Assembly: GCA_964646425.1 (NCBI GenBank)
Contig: CAZYEI010000019.1
Location: 1 to 26,245, forward strand
Direction of reading: 5' to 3'
Length of the DNA: 26,245 nucleotides
DNA from: CAZYEI01 sp964646425
GTDB taxonomy: Bacteria > Bacillota_I > Bacilli_A > RFN20 > JAISJY01
Shown here one piece after another: positions 23,382-26,245 of this stretch; within the stretch, counting starts at the first letter, position 1; the number at the start of each line of letters is the position of its first letter. Under the pieces are notes generated by a model. The model had not been told where the DNA came from and did no database searches. It worked only from the letters and a program-made list of their open reading frames with translations. The translations under genes were made by a program, and so were the position numbers.

Positions 23382-23718
23382 GAAAACAGAAGAAGTAGTT
23401 GTTAAAAAATTTCCTGAAGCAACTGCAAGTGATTTTAATGTAATTATTAAACCAATTATTACAGAAAAAACTATGAAGTTAATTCAAGAAAATAATGCGA
23501 TTACTGTTAAGGTTGCAAAAGATGCAAATTCAACGCAAATTAAAAATGCTTTTGAAGCAATTTTCAATGTAAAAGTAGAAAAGATTAATATCGTAAATGT
23601 AAGAGCTAAAGCTAAACGTGTTGGACGTTATAGTGGATTTACAAGTGCTTACAAAAAAGCAATCGTTAAGTTGGCTGCTGGCGAAGCTTTAAATCTTTTC
23701 CAAGATGCTGAAGCTTAG
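23368..23718 (+). CDS. rplW: 50S ribosomal protein L23 with N-terminal extension
   Basis: 116 aa against about 95 in most bacteria. L23 sits at the tunnel exit and docks trigger factor and the signal recognition particle. Seen: the core begins at about residue 23 with FNVIIKPIITEKTMKLIQENN and continues with VAKDANSTQIKNAFEAIFNVKVEKINIVN and RYSGFTSAYKKAIVKL. The first 20 or so residues (MAKTKKTEEVVVKKFPEATA) are an extra charged extension. GAGG lies upstream within rplD and the ATG overlaps rplD by 14 bases; there is no Met nearer the core, so the extension is genuinely in frame. Confidence 0.95.
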   Translation: MAKTKKTEEVVVKKFPEATASDFNVIIKPIITEKTMKLIQENNAITVKVAKDANSTQIKNAFEAIFNVKVEKINIVNVRAKAKRVGRYSGFTSAYKKAIVKLAAGEALNLFQDAEA

Positions 23719-23724
23719 TAAGAG

Positions 23725-23751
23725 CTTTAGAAGAAAACAATATTTCTAAAG
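23725..23751 (+). other. Intercistronic hairpin between rplW and rplB
   Basis: Perfect 8-bp stem (23725-23732 with 23744-23751) with an 11-base loop, in the 51-base gap ahead of rplB and a few bases before its ribosome-binding site. It has no T run, so it is not a terminator. It may affect mRNA processing or rplB translation. Confidence 0.45.
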
Positions 23752-23769
23752 TATAAGGAGGACAATGTT

Positions 23770-24606
23770 ATGCCTATTAAAAAGTATAAGCCAACAAGTG
23801 CTGGCCGTCGTGGAATGACTTGCTTGACATTTGAAGAATTAACACAAGGTAATAAACCTGAAAAATCATTATTAGTTAGTTCAAAAAGAACTGGTGGAAG
23901 AAATAACACTGGTATGATTACATGCCGCCATATTGGAGGCGGACACAAACAAAAATATCGTATTATTGACTTCAAAAGAAATAAAGATGATATTTTAGGA
24001 AGAGTTGCTACAATTGAATACGATCCAAATCGTTCTGCAAATATTGCATTAATCAATTATAGGGATGGAGAAAAAAGATATATTTTAGCTCCAAAAGATT
24101 TAAAAGTTGGAATGGATATTGTATCTGGAGAACATTGCGATATTAAAGTTGGTAATTCATTGCCATTAGCTAATATCCCAGAAGGTACATTTATTCACAA
24201 TATTGAGTTAAAACCTGGAAAAGGTGGACAATTGATTCGTTCTGCTGGAGTTTCTGCTCAAATATTAGGAAAAGAAGATCATTATGTAACTATCCGTTTA
24301 GCTTCAGGTGAAGTTAGAAAGATTTTAGGCGTTTGCCGTGCAACAATTGGTATTGTTGGTAATGAAGACCACGGATTAGTTAATTTAGGAAAAGCTGGAA
24401 GAAACCGTTGGTTAGGTGTTCGTCCAACTGTTAGAGGATCTGTAATGAACCCTTGCGATCACCCTCATGGTGGTGGTGAAGGAAAATGTCCAGTAGGCCG
24501 TGATGCTCCTCGTACTCCTTGGGGTAAAAGAGCTCTTGGCGTTAAGACACGTAACAATAAGAAAGCTTCTACAAAGTTAATTGTAAGAAGAAGAAATGAT
24601 AAATAG
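23770..24606 (+). CDS. rplB: 50S ribosomal protein L2
   Basis: 278 aa, standard length. Highly conserved large-subunit protein needed for subunit joining and the peptidyl-transferase centre. Seen: MPIKKYKPTSAGRRGMT, GRNNTGMITCRHIGGGHKQKYRIIDFKR, VATIEYDPNRSANIALINY, and the C-terminal NPCDHPHGGGEGKCPVGRDAPRTPWGKRALG with the catalytic-region His (E. coli His229) in HPHGGGEG. AAGGAGG precedes the start. The gap to rplW is the longest within the operon and contains a hairpin. Confidence 0.98.
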   Translation: MPIKKYKPTSAGRRGMTCLTFEELTQGNKPEKSLLVSSKRTGGRNNTGMITCRHIGGGHKQKYRIIDFKRNKDDILGRVATIEYDPNRSANIALINYRDGEKRYILAPKDLKVGMDIVSGEHCDIKVGNSLPLANIPEGTFIHNIELKPGKGGQLIRSAGVSAQILGKEDHYVTIRLASGEVRKILGVCRATIGIVGNEDHGLVNLGKAGRNRWLGVRPTVRGSVMNPCDHPHGGGEGKCPVGRDAPRTPWGKRALGVKTRNNKKASTKLIVRRRNDK

Positions 24607-24619
24607 GAGGATATAGGAA

Positions 24620-24910
24620 ATGGCACGTAGTTTGAAAAAAGGACCTTTCTGTGACGAACATTTAATGAAAAAAATCGTTAAATTAAATGAAGAAAAGAAA
24701 AAAACTGTTGTAAAAACATGGTCAAGAAGATCAACTATCTTCCCTGAATTTGTTGAACATACAATTGCAGTTTATAACGGCCGTGAACATATCCCAGTTT
24801 ACATTACTGAAGATATGATTGGACATAAATTAGGTGAATTTGCACCTACTCGTAAGTATACTGGTCATACAGGACATACTGCTGAAGATAAAGCAGCACA
24901 CGCAAGATAA
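24620..24910 (+). CDS. rpsS: 30S ribosomal protein S19
   Basis: 96 aa, standard length. Head protein of the small subunit, forming a complex with S13 near the A-site tRNA. Seen: MARSLKKGPFCDEHLMKKI, VVKTWSRRSTIFPEFVEHTIAVYNGREHIPVYITEDMIGHKLGEFAPTRKY and GHTG. The site TAGGAGGATA spans the rplB stop. The spacing to rplB is 13 bases. Confidence 0.98.
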   Translation: MARSLKKGPFCDEHLMKKIVKLNEEKKKTVVKTWSRRSTIFPEFVEHTIAVYNGREHIPVYITEDMIGHKLGEFAPTRKYTGHTGHTAEDKAAHAR

Positions 24911-24929
24911 TTGAAAGGAGTAAATAAAG

Positions 24930-25265
24930 ATGAAGGCAAAAGCAATAGCAAAAACTGTTGGAGTTACTCCTCGTAAAGCTCGTTTAGTCGTTGATATGGT
25001 AAGAGGATTAAAAGTTCAAGATGCTTTAGATATCTTATCTGTTACTAATAAATCAGCAGTTGTACCAGTTACAAAAGTAATTAAATCTGCTGCAGCAAAT
25101 GCTACTAATAATTTTAATTTAGATGCTTCTAAATTGTTTATTAGCGAAATTTTTGTTGATGATAGTATTAGAATGAAACGTTATTTACCTAGAGCAAAAG
25201 GTAGTGCTTCAGGTTTAATTAAAAGAACTTGTCACATTACTTGTGTGGTAAGTGATGGAGAATAG
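24930..25265 (+). CDS. rplV: 50S ribosomal protein L22
   Basis: 111 aa, standard length. Its beta hairpin lines the peptide exit tunnel and is a known site of macrolide-resistance changes. Seen: MKAKAIAKTVGVTPRKARLVVDMVRGL, the core helix region, and the tunnel hairpin MKRYLPRAKGSASGLIKRTCHI, which looks ordinary with no insertion or deletion. Site GAAAGGAG nine bases upstream. Continues the canonical S10 operon order. Confidence 0.97.
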   Translation: MKAKAIAKTVGVTPRKARLVVDMVRGLKVQDALDILSVTNKSAVVPVTKVIKSAAANATNNFNLDASKLFISEIFVDDSIRMKRYLPRAKGSASGLIKRTCHITCVVSDGE

Positions 25266-25277
25266 GAGGGTAGCAAT

Positions 25278-25961
25278 ATGGGACAAAAAGTAAATCCTAA
25301 TGGAATGAGAGTCGGTATTAATCGTGACTGGGAATCTAAGTGGTATGCTAATAGCAAAGATTTTGCTACTTACCTACATGAAGATATCAAAATTCGTAAA
25401 GAAGTAGAAAAAACATTATCAACACCTGAAAATGATGCTTTAGTTTCACGTATTGAAATTGAAAGAGTTAAAGGAACAGTTGAAGTATTTATTCATTGTG
25501 TTAGACCTGGTGTAGTTATTGGTCAAGATAGCAAGAATATTAATAATTTAAATAAAAAATTAACAAAAATTTGCAATGGTAAAAAAGTAAAAATTACTGT
25601 TGTTGAAGTAAAACGTCCTAATCTAGATGCTACTTTAGTGGCAAAAGATATGGCTAAAAAATTAGAAGCTCGTGCTTCATTTAGAACTGTCCAAAAAATG
25701 GCAATCTCAAAAGTTATGAAAGATGGAGCAAAAGGAATCAAGACTGCAGTTTCAGGTCGTCTTGGTGGAGCAGATATTGCTCGTAGCGAAGGTTATAATG
25801 AAGGTATTGTACCTTTACATACTCTTCGTGCTGATATTGACTTTGCAATAGCAGAAGCTGCTACTACATATGGTCGTTTAGGCGTTAAGGTATGGATTTG
25901 TCGTGGCGAAATCTTACCTACAAAAAAAGCTAAAACTGAAACACCTGCGAAAGGAGAATAG
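25278..25961 (+). CDS. rpsC: 30S ribosomal protein S3
   Basis: 227 aa, normal length. Located at the mRNA entry channel of the small subunit. Seen: MGQKVNPNGMRVGINRDWESKWYA, a KH RNA-binding domain with VFIHCVRPGVVIGQDSKNINNL (family: RPGxVIGxxG, here with the second Gly replaced by an Asp-Ser pair), RASFRTVQKMAISKVMKDGAKGIKTAVSGRLGGADIARSEGYNEG and VKVWICRGEILP. Site AGGAGGG lies upstream after the rplV stop. The rplP ribosome-binding site is inside its last codons. Confidence 0.97.
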   Translation: MGQKVNPNGMRVGINRDWESKWYANSKDFATYLHEDIKIRKEVEKTLSTPENDALVSRIEIERVKGTVEVFIHCVRPGVVIGQDSKNINNLNKKLTKICNGKKVKITVVEVKRPNLDATLVAKDMAKKLEARASFRTVQKMAISKVMKDGAKGIKTAVSGRLGGADIARSEGYNEGIVPLHTLRADIDFAIAEAATTYGRLGVKVWICRGEILPTKKAKTETPAKGE

Positions 25962-25963
25962 TT

Positions 25964-26245
25964 ATGTTACAACCAAAAAGAGTAAAGTATAGAAGACCTC
26001 ATGCTCTTAAGTATGAAGGAAAAGCTAAAGCTGGTACTGAACTAGATAAAGGCGAATTTGGATTACAAGCTTGTTCTGGTAATTACATTAACAACCATCA
26101 AATTGAAGCAGCTCGTATCTGTTTAGCTCGTTATACAAAAAGACAAGGAAAAATTTGGATTAGAATTTTCCCTCATTTATCAAAAACAAAGAAACCTTTA
26201 GAAGTACGTATGGGTTCTGGTAAAGGAGCTCCTGATTCTTGGGTC
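25964..26245 (+). CDS. rplP: 50S ribosomal protein L16, 3' end cut by window edge
   Basis: First 94 codons of about 140. L16 contacts the A-site tRNA and is added late in large-subunit assembly. I translated it by hand: MLQPKRVKYRRPHALKY at the N-terminus, GEFGLQACSGNYINNHQIEA, KRQGKIWIRIFPH and KPLEVRMGSGKGAPDSWV, all typical and closer to Bacillus than to E. coli. AAAGGAG at 25950-25956 lies eight bases before the ATG, within rpsC. The frame is open to the window end. Confidence 0.96.
   Translation, partial: MLQPKRVKYRRPHALKYEGKAKAGTELDKGEFGLQACSGNYINNHQIEAARICLARYTKRQGKIWIRIFPHLSKTKKPLEVRMGSGKGAPDSWV

Noticed and set aside
1..26245. Mobile element, prophage, CRISPR or defence system
   Set aside because: No transposase, integrase, terminal repeats, repeat array or defence gene was found on either strand; gene order and composition are those of core chromosome.

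Overview
The window is AT-rich, densely coded chromosome from a low-GC Gram-positive bacterium. The ribosomal-protein order, Bacillus-like AAGGAGG and GGTGAT ribosome-binding sites, extended -10 promoters and hairpin-plus-T terminators point to Bacillota, probably a Bacilli/Erysipelotrichia-like or Mollicutes-adjacent lineage that still has a cell wall, because it carries diaminopimelate (DAP) genes. Rubrerythrin and an iron-sulfur serine dehydratase suggest an anaerobic, perhaps gut-associated, life. The lineage is inferred from style and gene content, not from a search.

Layout. 1-376: end of a tRNA cluster (Glu partial, Thr, Leu) with an internal promoter and a closing terminator. 576-1520 (-): radical SAM protein of the YhcC/YtqA type. 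1622-5508 (+): overlapping DAP/lysine operon of aspartokinase, an aspartate-semialdehyde-dehydrogenase homologue, DapF and an LL-DAP aminotransferase. 5556-5789 (-): small Ser/Thr-rich lipoprotein. 5926-10185 (+): YfcE-like phosphodiesterase, rubrerythrin, MFS transporter and ABC-F protein. 10402-15495 (+): polyamine uptake operon, XRE-cupin regulator plus potABCD. 15627-17908 (+): asparagine synthetase A and L-serine dehydratase. 17934-19235 (-): M18 aminopeptidase. 19356-20827 (+): RluA-family pseudouridine synthase and a QueT-like membrane protein. 20858-21481 (-): unrecognised protein. 21538-26245 (+): S10 ribosomal-protein operon with a structured leader, rpsJ-rplC-rplD-rplW-rplB-rpsS-rplV-rpsC-rplP, the last cut by the window edge. 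No stretch longer than 300 bases lacks a gene; the longest gaps are 332-575 and 10186-10401 (terminator and/or promoter) and 21482-21695 (promoter and leader).

How the genes work together. The four-gene DAP operon would phosphorylate aspartate at one end and aminate and epimerise DAP at the other, by the aminotransferase shortcut (DapL then DapF). dapA and dapB must lie elsewhere. The Pot operon looks self-contained: regulator, ATPase, two permeases and a binding protein.

Most of the window is housekeeping. I see no defence island, prophage, insertion sequence or CRISPR array. The observations most worth checking are the complete absence of TGA as a stop across 29 complete genes, a dehydrogenase homologue in the DAP operon that keeps its catalytic Cys but has lost the other family active-site residues, a nested leader RNA before rpsJ with a competing helix, a PotD anchored at its C-terminus, an enlarged PotA, and an orphan protein beside the S10 promoter.
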